Positions 35,832-44,083 of a stretch of 47,941 nucleotides of DNA are shown here, piece after piece; position 1 is the first letter of the stretch, and each line of letters begins with the position of its first letter. The notes under the pieces were generated by a model. It did no database searches. It saw only the letters and a list, made by a program, of their open reading frames with translations, and had not been told where the DNA came from. Both the position numbers and the translations under genes were made by a program. Source of the DNA: Rickettsia sp. (GTDB lineage Bacteria; Pseudomonadota; Alphaproteobacteria; Rickettsiales; Rickettsiaceae); NCBI GenBank assembly GCA_023269695.1, contig JAHFPS010000006.1, forward strand, positions 1 through 47,941, written 5' to 3'.

Positions 35832-35873
35832 CCGTCATTGCGAGGAGCCACAAAGCGGCAACGTGGCAATCCA
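35832..35873. repeat. Half palindromic element truncating the MFS remnant
   Basis: CGTCATTGCGAGGAGCCACA followed by AAGCGGCAACGTGGCAATCC. Only one arm is present. It abuts the first MFS-like codons. Confidence 0.7.
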
Positions 35874-35874
35874 A

Positions 35875-36484
35875 AAATTGCAGCAGCAAAAATACAACAA
35901 GATGTTTATTTGGATCGCCACGCCAATTTTGCTTTAATATCTACCTGGCTGATATGGTTTTATACAACTTATGTATATAGTGGTAATATTCTTAAAAACT
36001 CCTTTAAATATACTACTGAACAAATTATCAGTCATAATTTAGCTGTATTTATGATATCAATGTTAAATGCCATGCTATTGACTTACTTATCTTATAAAAT
36101 AAATCCTTTAAAAATTCTTAAAATAAGATTAATAATTTTTGCAGTAATTATTTTACCTTGTCCTTACTTATTGAATAATCTTTAGCAATGTTTTTGAATT
36201 GTTATTATTTCAGTTAATTGTAATTATTTTAGGTCCTACTGGATTTCCAGCAGCCCTAATCCTTTATAAACACTTTCCTGTATTTAAACGCTTTACATAT
36301 TCTACTGTTATTTATGCTTTATCACGTGCTTTAATATATGTTATAACCTCCTTTGGAGTTGTATATTTAGTTGAATATTTTACTAATTGGGGGCTTATTA
36401 TTAATTATAATTCCAGCACTTACTATATATTATTATGGTAGAAATCATTTTGAAAAGTTGGAAGCGGAAGCTTCAAACCGTTAG
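35875..36484 (+). pseudogene. Decayed MFS transporter (ProP-like), C-terminal half
   Basis: Three consecutive frame blocks read as the second half of a rickettsial proline/betaine-type MFS carrier. The first ends ICPYLLNN-like LPCPYLLNNL at 36185. The second, from about 36199, reads GPTGFPAALILYKHFPVFKR and FTYSTVIYALSRALIYVITS. The third, after a one-base shift near 36400, reads LIIIPALTIYYYGRNHFEKL and ends EAEASNR at 36484. The N-terminal six helices are gone and a repeat arm sits at the break. Rickettsiae carry many ProP paralogues in varying decay. Confidence 0.85.
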
Positions 36485-36497
36485 ATAAAATAATCTT

Positions 36498-37139
36498 TTA
36501 AAGGACAGATTCTTTATTAAGAATACTTAAACACAGTTGATAAAATTGGTTCTCGACTTTTTGTATTCCAAGATATACAGCAAGAATTACAAAATGTTCC
36601 ATAGTCTCCTTGATTATCTTCATTGCTTTCTCAGGAGATTTAAAACTAATAGTTTGCATATTATGAAGTCGGTCAAATAACTTAATCAATAAAACATCAT
36701 ATTTTTTTTGTTGAAATAGTAAATCTAATGTTTCTGCAGCACTGATCTTTCCATAGGATTTAACCCTAGTCAAATCTACCACTTGGCTAGCGATTTGCTC
36801 GCCAAAAACCATAGAAATCAGCTTTTCACTCAACTCTGTATCTTCAAGAGTATCATGCAGTAAACTAGTAATGATTATATCAGTTCTGAAATATTTTGGT
36901 ATTTCTAATGCGGTGTATTCGGCAACCATATACGCTACCTCTATCGGGTGAGAGTAATATGGTTCTCCAGATTGCCTCATTTGACTGCCATGATATTTTT
37001 TGGCATAATAGATACCTTTTTTAACCATATCAATATCTATTGGTGGTTTTGCTTTTTGATTCAGCTCAGAAATTTTGTTCAGTAACTTCTCAGCAAATTG
37101 ACAATTTGCATATTTTGATTGCCAATCAAGATTCTTCAT
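36498..37139 (-). CDS. SpoT-like HD-domain ppGpp hydrolase
   Basis: 213 residues, the hydrolase domain only. Metal and catalytic segments are GSQMRQSGEPYYSHPIEVAY (51-70), LLHDTLEDTE (93-102, HD at 95-96 and ED at 99-100) and LIKLFDRLHNMQT (about 152-164). This set matches the (p)ppGpp hydrolase half of SpoT or MESH1; there is no synthetase, TGS or ACT domain. Rickettsiae carry several such short spoT genes. It lies leftward of lpxB, after a terminator-like hairpin. Confidence 0.9.
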   Translation of the reverse strand: MKNLDWQSKYANCQFAEKLLNKISELNQKAKPPIDIDMVKKGIYYAKKYHGSQMRQSGEPYYSHPIEVAYMVAEYTALEIPKYFRTDIIITSLLHDTLEDTELSEKLISMVFGEQIASQVVDLTRVKSYGKISAAETLDLLFQQKKYDVLLIKLFDRLHNMQTISFKSPEKAMKIIKETMEHFVILAVYLGIQKVENQFYQLCLSILNKESVL

Positions 37140-37220
37140 TGAAAATGACCATATTATTTAAATTATATAGTATACATTATAACTCAAAAAAAAGGTAACA
37201 CTAAGTGCTTATTTTTTTAC

Positions 37221-37243
37221 AAAAAGATGAATATTTTCATCTT
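37221..37243 (-). terminator. Rho-independent terminator after lpxB
   Basis: On the minus strand, AAGATGAA pairs with TTCATCTT around a 4-nt loop (37224-37243) and is followed by a short T run. The hairpin overlaps the lpxB stop codon. The stem is AT-rich, so strength is uncertain. Confidence 0.5.
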
Positions 37244-38415
37244 AAACATTCTGACTTTATAATATGGGCTGCAACAGTTGATGGAGAACTATGTCCTTTT
37301 AAACCTAATTCTATTAAGATTTTTTGGCTTTCTCTTACTTGTTCAGCTGCTTTTTTTTTGTCAACTAATAGTGATGTAAGTCTTGCCGCTATATTTGATT
37401 TAGTACAGTTAAATTGAATGAATTCTGGTAATATCTCCCTATTAGCAATAATATTAATCAAAGAAATGTAAGGTATTTTTATCAATAATTTTATTAACAA
37501 AAAACTTATAAAATTTAATTTATATGCAACAACCATTGGCGTATTACAAGCAGCAATTTCTAAAGTATTAGTACCAGATTTTGCTAAAGCAAGGTCAGCT
37601 GTAGCAAAAATCTTAAGTCGATCACTTGAAAACTGGTAATTAAATATTGCATCTGATAAAAATTCTTTAATTAAAGATTGATGACTAGGATCAGCCAGAA
37701 CAAATATCACTTGAAGATTAGGGAACTGCCTTGCTAGTAAATTAATTGCCTCTATAAAGATAGGTGCATGCCTTATTATCTCACCTTTGCGGCTACCGCA
37801 AGTGACACATAATAATTTTGCAAGAATAGGTATTTTTAATTCCCACCTTAACCGATTTTTATCTTGATTATCATAAAAATACTGCTCTAACATTGGATGA
37901 CCAATATACCGACAATCTAGCCCAACTTTTTGGAAATATGGTGGCTCGAATGGTAGTAAAGCTAACAAATAATCGTAAATTTTAGCGTATTTCATAGCCC
38001 GAGAAGGTTTGTATGCCCAGACTGAGGGGGCAACAATATGAATGATCTTTAAGTTAGGTCGTGCTTTTCGAACCTTCTTTACCACCCTATAAGTAAAGCC
38101 TGGTGAGTCTATAGTAATTAATAAATCTGGATTATGCTGAATAATATCGTCAATAGTTTGTTTGATTAACTTAGTGATCCTAAAAATATGTGGTATAATT
38201 TCGACGAAACCCATAAGATTTATTTGACTAATCGGGAAAAGGCTATACTCTAACCCCGCCTCTTGCATTTTACTGCCCCCAACCCCAACAAACTCTAATT
38301 CCATTTCTTCCAGTTTATAGAGATCTTTTAGGCTTTGCATCAAACGACTCCCTATAAAATCTCCTGATATTTCACCAGCAATTAGATAAATCTTAGCCAT
38401 TTGATTTCTTGCCAC
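37237..38415 (-). CDS. lpxB: Lipid-A-disaccharide synthase
   Basis: 392 residues. It condenses UDP-diacylglucosamine and lipid X. KIYLIAGEISGDFIGSRLM at the N-terminus, FVGVGGSKMQEAGLE, and the central HIVAPSVWAYKPSRA and LALLPFEPPYF are LpxB hallmarks. GSRKGEI and AKSGTNTLEIA occur in the C-terminal half. The ATG of MAKIYLIAG (38398-38400) is the more usual start; the longer form adds five residues. Either start overlaps the eptA-like gene, so the two are coupled. Confidence 0.95.
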   Translation of the reverse strand: MARNQMAKIYLIAGEISGDFIGSRLMQSLKDLYKLEEMELEFVGVGGSKMQEAGLEYSLFPISQINLMGFVEIIPHIFRITKLIKQTIDDIIQHNPDLLITIDSPGFTYRVVKKVRKARPNLKIIHIVAPSVWAYKPSRAMKYAKIYDYLLALLPFEPPYFQKVGLDCRYIGHPMLEQYFYDNQDKNRLRWELKIPILAKLLCVTCGSRKGEIIRHAPIFIEAINLLARQFPNLQVIFVLADPSHQSLIKEFLSDAIFNYQFSSDRLKIFATADLALAKSGTNTLEIAACNTPMVVAYKLNFISFLLIKLLIKIPYISLINIIANREILPEFIQFNCTKSNIAARLTSLLVDKKKAAEQVRESQKILIELGLKGHSSPSTVAAHIIKSECLR

Positions 38416-39976
38416 ATAGGCTTAAATTTTTGTCAATCACTGCCGAATGGATACCAACACAATCAAGGATCGAATGAAATACATAGTCATGACTAATTTC
38501 AGTACCTAAATGATTAGCTATAGAACTTACCAAGTCAGGATGTTTTTTTTTAAATTCATCCGATACCCAAACTAAGAAAGGCACTGTGGTTTGTTCTGAG
38601 ATCATCGGTCCACCGTGACCGTAATAACCATGCTCTCCCAAAGATTCAGCGTGATCAGAAACATACATTAGAATAGCGTTACTATTTTTTAATAAATCTA
38701 TTACGTTATATAAAAAAAAATCAGTATATACAATAGTGTTATCGTAATCATTGATTAACTCTCCAAGATTACAAGTGCTTTGATCTACCATAGCAGTGGA
38801 ATTACACTTAGGAGTAAATTTTTGGAATTCTTTAGGATATCTAGCAGAATATTTCCAATGACTACCACTTGTATGAATAACTAAAAGACCTTTAGTAGTA
38901 GAATTTAAAATATTTTTAATATAAGGTAACATTTTTTCATCATGGTCATGCATTCTTAACAAAGCAGAACCACCAGGTATTATGCTAAACCTAACCTCAT
39001 CATAAATTGTAGATGGGTTTTTACTCTTTAAATATTGTCGCAAATTCTGAGTACCAATCCAGTTAGTATTAAAACCAAGCATGGTAAAAATTGATATAAA
39101 ACTTGTATCTTCTGTGACTTTGTCTAAATCACTAGCAGGATGGCGAGACATAAGAGATGGAACTGAAATACATGTATGATTAGACGAAGACTGTGCCTTA
39201 AATGAAAAAAGATTTTCAACAGTGCCTAAATATGGTGTAGTATCCCTGAAATAACCATTAATACCAAAATGATCAAATCGTGCTGCTTCCCCTATAACAA
39301 TTATGGCTATAATATTTTGATCAGATTGATCGGTAAAAGAAAATTTCTTACTTATATCCTCACGCATGCTATTTTTGTTGCTATTATTAGAGAAATATAA
39401 ATATGTATTATGTAGATATTGAATAGGAAAATAACTATCTAACAATTTAAATTGTGGTATAATAATATTATTAACGGTAATTAAAAGGCAAATTGCTGAT
39501 AATAATTTTGTGACAAATAGTTTACTATCTAACACGGAGAAATGTTTTATTGTATAAAGACAGCTAAACAAACTAAAAGCTAACCATATAATTAACCTGA
39601 TGCTGACTATTTCGTATAGTTCGGTCAAGTCGGTAGAGAAAAAACTACCCATCATTTCTTTTGTGGGAGAAATTTTAAAGAAATATAGGTAATAGCTGGC
39701 AATTGCCCCCGTTATAAATAAAAATATTGCCCCAATTATAAAAACAAACCGATGGATAGTTAAACCAAAAAAAATTATACAAGAAGTAAAGTAAATATAT
39801 ATAAACTCTTTACTCAACTCCAATATCGCTTTCAAAAAAGTTACCTTGTAGTAACTGAATTTGTAACAAGAAACTACTGAATTAAAAAATATGAAATAAA
39901 TAAGGGCAAAAACTAAAGATAGTTTTATTAATTTACTATCTAGATGTTTTTTAATTAGCTCTGACATAATAAACAC
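38393..39976 (-). CDS. eptA: Phosphoethanolamine transferase (EptA-like)
   Basis: 527 residues. Five N-terminal membrane helices (about 17-170) are followed by a periplasmic sulfatase-fold domain. Catalytic landmarks: E230 in IVIGEAARFDHFG, Thr268 nucleophile in SSNHTCISVPS, and the zinc-binding SDHAESLGEHGYYGHG near 430. The spacing from E230 to T268 is like that in EptA and MCR enzymes. It would add phosphoethanolamine to lipid A, lowering surface charge and affinity for cationic peptides. Other members modify other glycans, so lipid A is inferred from the overlap with lpxB (8-23 bp). The start could also be the ATG of MSELIKK. Confidence 0.86.
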   Translation of the reverse strand: MFIMSELIKKHLDSKLIKLSLVFALIYFIFFNSVVSCYKFSYYKVTFLKAILELSKEFIYIYFTSCIIFFGLTIHRFVFIIGAIFLFITGAIASYYLYFFKISPTKEMMGSFFSTDLTELYEIVSIRLIIWLAFSLFSCLYTIKHFSVLDSKLFVTKLLSAICLLITVNNIIIPQFKLLDSYFPIQYLHNTYLYFSNNSNKNSMREDISKKFSFTDQSDQNIIAIIVIGEAARFDHFGINGYFRDTTPYLGTVENLFSFKAQSSSNHTCISVPSLMSRHPASDLDKVTEDTSFISIFTMLGFNTNWIGTQNLRQYLKSKNPSTIYDEVRFSIIPGGSALLRMHDHDEKMLPYIKNILNSTTKGLLVIHTSGSHWKYSARYPKEFQKFTPKCNSTAMVDQSTCNLGELINDYDNTIVYTDFFLYNVIDLLKNSNAILMYVSDHAESLGEHGYYGHGGPMISEQTTVPFLVWVSDEFKKKHPDLVSSIANHLGTEISHDYVFHSILDCVGIHSAVIDKNLSLCGKKSNG

Positions 39977-40006
39977 GTACTTTGTATAAATTGTAATTTA
40001 GGTATC

Positions 40007-40474
40007 ATGATAATAGCAACATTGCAAGAATTTTCTCAGCTTCTACAAGCCAATAGACCAATTATTGCCATAGATTATGGAACGCAAAAAACAGGCATCG
40101 CTATTTCAAATCAAGAACAGACCATCGCTATGCCGCTAAAAACTATTCATGAGACGATAGAAGAAAATAAGATTAAGTCAATATTAGATTTGGTCGCAAC
40201 TTATTCCATCTTTGGTATAGTCATAGGTTTGCCTATTAGTATGAATGGTCAAGCTAGTGAGCAAACTACAATTGTATTAAAATTCAGTGCAAAACTAAGC
40301 TTTGCGACAAATCTTCCTATATACCTACAAGATGAAAGGCTTACTTCCCTTGCTGCCAATAGTTTATTAAAATTGTTAGGAGTCAAAAGAAGAGAGCGTA
40401 ACCAAAAAGATGATTCAATTGCAGCAAGTATGATTTTAGAGACTACTTTAGATTCTATCAAGAAACTTCAATAG
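40007..40474 (+). CDS. ruvX: RuvX/YqgF-type Holliday junction resolvase-like protein
   Basis: 155 residues, normal length. RNase H-like fold with the first acidic motif at IIAIDYGTQKTGIAIS (D23), IGLPISMNG in the middle, and DERLTSLAA and KDDSIAASMIL at the end. It is implicated in 16S rRNA 5'-end processing and in Holliday junction resolution. It is divergent from the eptA-like gene by 30 bp. The stop codon TAG is 1 bp from a mobile element. Confidence 0.92.
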   Translation: MIIATLQEFSQLLQANRPIIAIDYGTQKTGIAISNQEQTIAMPLKTIHETIEENKIKSILDLVATYSIFGIVIGLPISMNGQASEQTTIVLKFSAKLSFATNLPIYLQDERLTSLAANSLLKLLGVKRRERNQKDDSIAASMILETTLDSIKKLQ

Positions 40475-40475
40475 G

Positions 40476-40644
40476 CTAGGAGACTGTCGGAAATGACTAA
40501 AGTAATTCTATATTTGGCTCTTTTTGGCTACGAATAAACATGATTTTCTTGAAATAGATACACTATTCCTGCGAAAATCCTATTTATTCTCGCCGAAAAA
40601 TAGCTCAAAATATAATTAATTAGTCATCTCCGACAGTTTCCTAG
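40476..40644 (+). mobile_element. Intact MITE-like element with CTAG ends
   Basis: 169 bp including CTAG at both ends (40476-40479, 40641-40644). Terminal inverted repeats are GAGACTGTCGGAAATGACT and, inverted, AGTCATCTCCGACAGTTTC. Apart from the RPE1 insertion it is nearly identical to the reverse complement of 12393-12708. It has no open reading frame. It starts 1 bp after the ruvX stop. Confidence 0.85.
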
Positions 40645-40651
40645 CATAGGC

Positions 40652-40737
40652 CCCTCACGTACATTAGAGTACGCTGCGGTTCGAGGTGAAGTGTCTCCTT
40701 CACACCCTTGCGCACAAGCGAGTTTCGAAGGAGGTCT
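40652..40737 (+). repeat. RPE1 half element
   Basis: Starts at the middle of RPE1 (CCTCACGTACATTAGAGTAC) and ends GAGTTTCGAAGGAGGTC. The other half is missing. It lies 7 bp after the MITE, showing repeated insertion at the same place. Confidence 0.8.
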
Positions 40738-40910
40738 ATTGTATAATATCACCTAATTCAATGCGTTTCACTAACAGTGGGACAACTTTTAAACTATCCT
40801 GATATTAAATTCTTAAATAAGTTCTTGCATTATATAAAAATTTTCTATATGTTCTCCCGCTTTAAGGCATTCATTAACAAAGTATTAAGGAAACCTAATG
40901 CTTTTGTTAT

Positions 40911-41020
40911 GTATATTCGAATGATTTGAAAAATTGTTTTTTAAAAATATCATGGATTCATGCACTCACGTACCTAATGTACGATGCACTCCTCAATTTC
41001 TTCAAATCATTCAAGTATAC
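40911..41020. repeat. Palindromic element in the ankyrin gene upstream region
   Basis: 110 bp with imperfect 26-bp inverted ends: GTATATTCGAATGATTTGAA at the left and TTCAAATCATTCAAGTATAC at the right. The core ACTCACGTACCTAATGTACG resembles the RPE1 centre. It is the only copy in the window. The rest of 40738-40910 holds no gene. Confidence 0.7.
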
Positions 41021-41126
41021 ATTTCATATTACCAATAATGCCCCGCCTTAATTGAGTGGGTATTTATATTTGGAATATACCAGATAGCCTTAAAAAACAA
41101 ATAAAGTTTTTTCAAATTAATCTCGT

Positions 41127-41134
41127 GGGAGGAG
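41127..41134 (+). promoter_or_regulatory. Strong ribosome-binding site that sets the ankyrin start
   Basis: GGGAGGAG lies 2 bp before the ATG at 41137-41139. The upstream in-frame TTG at 41056 has no such site, so the ATG is preferred. Confidence 0.75.
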
Positions 41135-41136
41135 AT

Positions 41137-43119
41137 ATGATCAATACCGGACTAAGTATTAATAATGTTAATGCTTATAATAATAATGTAAAAAATATGC
41201 CAAATATTTACCAGACTTATGGTAATATAAATTCGCATTCTAATGATGATATAGATCAGTTAGCTAAGATGTTTATTGCTAATGTTAGGCAGTTTGAGGA
41301 AAAAAACGGTAAGGGAGATCTGATAACAAAGCCTACTTTAATAGAGTACATTAAATCCCAACCTTATAACGGGTACGAAGCTCAGCAGCAGAAGATAGTC
41401 AATCAATTAATAGATGAGATACCAGAGTCTTATCACCCTCTGCATGCAGCAGCTTATTACGGTTACGATGATATTATGAAGTTTCTTCTTGCACAAGAAG
41501 GCACTGATGTAAATGTTAAAAATGATAACGGTGATACTCCCTTATTTATTGCGTCATTTACAGATAATTTACAGGTTATAAAATTTCTTGTTAGCCGAGG
41601 TGCTAATATAACAATAAAAAATAATGAAGGTTTTTCCGCTTTACATATTGCAGCTAGATACAATGCAGTAGATGTTGTAAGCTATCTTGTTGGGGAAGGC
41701 ATAGATGTAAATACTCAAACTAATTATAATGATACTCCTTTACATTATGCAGTTATGTCCGGGCAAGAAGATACTATTAAATTACTTATCGGGTTAGGTG
41801 CTGATATCAATGCACAGGATAAGTATGGCTATACTCCTTTACATATTGCAATAAGAAAAAAATATACTGATAGTGCTAAATTACTTATTGAGAAAGGTGC
41901 TGATATCAATATACAGGATAAGGATGGTAATACTCCTTTACACGATGCAGCTGGGTCTAGACAAAACGATATTATTAAATTGCTTATTGAGAAAGGTGCT
42001 GATATCAATGTACAGAATAATGATGGTAATACTCCTTTACACATTGCAATAATAGAAGAACATGTTGATAGTGCCAAATTGCTTATTGAGAAAGGTGCTA
42101 ATATCAATCAACAATATAAAGATGGTAATACCTTTTTACACGATGTAGCTTGGTTTGGGCAAAACGATATTATTGAATTGCTTATTAAGAAAGGTGCTGA
42201 TATCAATGCCCAGAATAATTATGGTAATACTCCTTTAGACGTTGCGATAATGGGAAAACATGCTGATAGTGCTGAATTGCTTAAGAAAGGTGCTAAGGAT
42301 GGCTATACTCCTTTAGACAACACTATAAGACAAGAACGTGTTGATAGTGCTATTGATAAAGATCTAGAAGAGTCAGATATAAATATTGAGTCTACTGTGG
42401 CTGCCCATGGAAATAGTATAAATACCGATAATAAAACATTTGTTAAAGGTTCACAAAATCATGACAATAATATACTAGCTCCTCTGTATTATTACCTTGC
42501 CGCCGTGGCAGGTGGTGTTATCTCTCTTGTGGGTGGAGGAACATATTATTTATTAAATAAAAAGCAACACCAGAAGGAATCAGCAAGTAATGATATGTCT
42601 TATTATAATTATCAAAGTCCTAAATCTAATTTAACTAAATTCATGGGTAAACCCGTCGTCAATTGTAAAAAAACCGTTCAAAGTGGTCAAGAAGTTTGGG
42701 CACCTATAAATGAAGATGATACTACAAAAGTATGTGTAATAGTAACAGCAGACCATAAGACAGCAGACCATAAGAAGGAATATAGACCAATTAGTAAATT
42801 TTTAATAGAGTGTTTTAATAACAACGTCATATTTTTAGATGAGTATTCTCCTAAAACTGTGCAGAAGGGAAGTAGCCCTACTGCCCAAGAGAAAAATAGT
42901 AGCACTGTAGAAGTGGGGAGTAATCACACTGTCCAAGAGGGAAATAGTAGCATTGTAGAAGTGGAGAGTAGTAGTCCTACTGCAGAGGAGAAAAGCAGTA
43001 ACGTTGATCATTATGACTACCTTCCACCTGCTAGACCAGTTAGTTCTTTTCCTCCTGATATTGGAGATAATTGTGCTGTTGATTTTATCGGAGATATAGA
43101 GCTTGTTGTAAAACTGTAG
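41137..43119 (+). CDS. Large ankyrin-repeat protein with membrane segment
   Basis: 660 residues from the ATG with the strong ribosome site; an upstream TTG (41056) would add 27. Nine tandem 33-residue ankyrin repeats run from about residue 100 to 395 (consensus GNTPLHIAI then KLLIEKGADIN). From the fifth repeat on, two repeat types alternate (HIAI-DSAKLLIEKG and HDAA-NDIIKLLIEKG), so the array grew by duplicating a pair (198 bp period, 41833-42300). A membrane helix is at about 447-473 (PLYYYLAAVAGGVISLVGG). The tail holds short repeats (SSPTAQEKNSSTVEVG). There is no N-terminal signal peptide. It is a host-interaction candidate by family. Confidence 0.9.
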   Translation: MINTGLSINNVNAYNNNVKNMPNIYQTYGNINSHSNDDIDQLAKMFIANVRQFEEKNGKGDLITKPTLIEYIKSQPYNGYEAQQQKIVNQLIDEIPESYHPLHAAAYYGYDDIMKFLLAQEGTDVNVKNDNGDTPLFIASFTDNLQVIKFLVSRGANITIKNNEGFSALHIAARYNAVDVVSYLVGEGIDVNTQTNYNDTPLHYAVMSGQEDTIKLLIGLGADINAQDKYGYTPLHIAIRKKYTDSAKLLIEKGADINIQDKDGNTPLHDAAGSRQNDIIKLLIEKGADINVQNNDGNTPLHIAIIEEHVDSAKLLIEKGANINQQYKDGNTFLHDVAWFGQNDIIELLIKKGADINAQNNYGNTPLDVAIMGKHADSAELLKKGAKDGYTPLDNTIRQERVDSAIDKDLEESDINIESTVAAHGNSINTDNKTFVKGSQNHDNNILAPLYYYLAAVAGGVISLVGGGTYYLLNKKQHQKESASNDMSYYNYQSPKSNLTKFMGKPVVNCKKTVQSGQEVWAPINEDDTTKVCVIVTADHKTADHKKEYRPISKFLIECFNNNVIFLDEYSPKTVQKGSSPTAQEKNSSTVEVGSNHTVQEGNSSIVEVESSSPTAEEKSSNVDHYDYLPPARPVSSFPPDIGDNCAVDFIGDIELVVKL

Positions 43120-43137
43120 ATAGGATAAATTAAATAA

Positions 43138-43330
43138 TTTACTTACCTTACGCATGGTATTTATAAAGTCATAGAAAAAACAGCCTGGCGTCATTGCGAG
43201 GAGCCATTTTGTGGCGACGAAGCAATCCAATAGCATGGATTGCCACGACCACTACGTGGTCTCGCAATGACATCTTGTACTTTTCTGCAATTTTTAAATT
43301 TCCATTAGGGTTATGCGTAAGGTGAGTTAC
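43138..43330. repeat. TACGCAT terminal-inverted-repeat element with nested palindrome
   Basis: Left end TTTACTTACCTTACGCATGG and right end ATGCGTAAGGTGAGTTAC are inverted. Inside is a full CGTCATTGCGAGGAGCCATT / GGTCTCGCAATGAC palindrome. The left end and AAACAGCCTGG segment recur at 12721-12772. It exactly fills the gap between the ankyrin gene and the tlyA stop codon. Confidence 0.75.
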
Positions 43331-44083
43331 TTATAGCTTTTTTCTACGTTGTCCATAAATTAGGAATTCCTGATTACCTTTTGCTCCTAGAATAGGGCTG
43401 GGTATTACCCCAAATATGTTGAAATTATAATTTGATTCTAGCCATTGTTGAATTTCGTCACATACTCTTTGGTGTAAAAGTTGGCTTCTGACAATGCCAC
43501 CATTTCCGACCTCATTCTTTGCTACTTCAAATTGTGGCTTGATTAAGGCAACTAGACGACAATTATCTTTTGCTAAACCAAATGCAGTGGGTAATATGGT
43601 GGTAAGGCTAATGAAGCTGGCATCACAAACGATAAGGTCTGGTGGTAAACTAATTTGCTCAATTGTTAGATATCGGGCATTAGTTCTTTCAATTACTGAA
43701 ATTCTAGGATTATTACGTAGTTTATGATGTAGTTCACCATATCCTACATCTACTGCAAAAATCTTTTCGGCATTTCTGCGAAGTAAAACCTCAGTAAAAC
43801 CGCCGGTACTAGAGCCTATATCTAGACAAATTAACCCTTGTGGATCAATATTGAAATGGTCTAGAGCAGCAATTAATTTTAACGCACCTCGTGATACATA
43901 ATCATGTATCGGGCGTTTTATAATAATATCACGAGTATTAATTGATATTCCAGTCCCTGGTTTAGTATTCTGGAGCTGATTAACATATACTTTGCCTTGT
44001 ATTATTAAGCTTCGTGCTACATTAATATCATCAACTAATTGGCATTCTACTAAATGCTGGTCAAGTCTTATTTTTTTCATCAA
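43331..44083 (-). CDS. tlyA: TlyA-family rRNA 2'-O-methyltransferase
   Basis: 250 residues. An N-terminal S4 RNA-binding domain (about 3-62, [12 protein letters not shown] and [14 protein letters not shown]) is followed by an FtsJ-like methyltransferase with the SAM motif [16 protein letters not shown] (about 93-108) and the K-D-K-E-type residues [14 protein letters not shown] and LIKPQFE. Homologues methylate 16S and 23S rRNA and were first called haemolysins. It overlaps the lysS stop by 23 bp. Confidence 0.92.
   Translation of the reverse strand: MMKKIRLDQHLVECQLVDDINVARSLIIQGKVYVNQLQNTKPGTGISINTRDIIIKRPIHDYVSRGALKLIAALDHFNIDPQGLICLDIGSSTGGFTEVLLRRNAEKIFAVDVGYGELHHKLRNNPRISVIERTNARYLTIEQISLPPDLIVCDASFISLTTILPTAFGLAKDNCRLVALIKPQFEVAKNEVGNGGIVRSQLLHQRVCDEIQQWLESNYNFNIFGVIPSPILGAKGNQEFLIYGQRRKKL

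Noticed and set aside
37197..37218. Plus-strand hairpin CACTAAGTG followed by T run as a terminator
   Set aside because: The stem is only four base pairs with a one-base loop, too weak to support.
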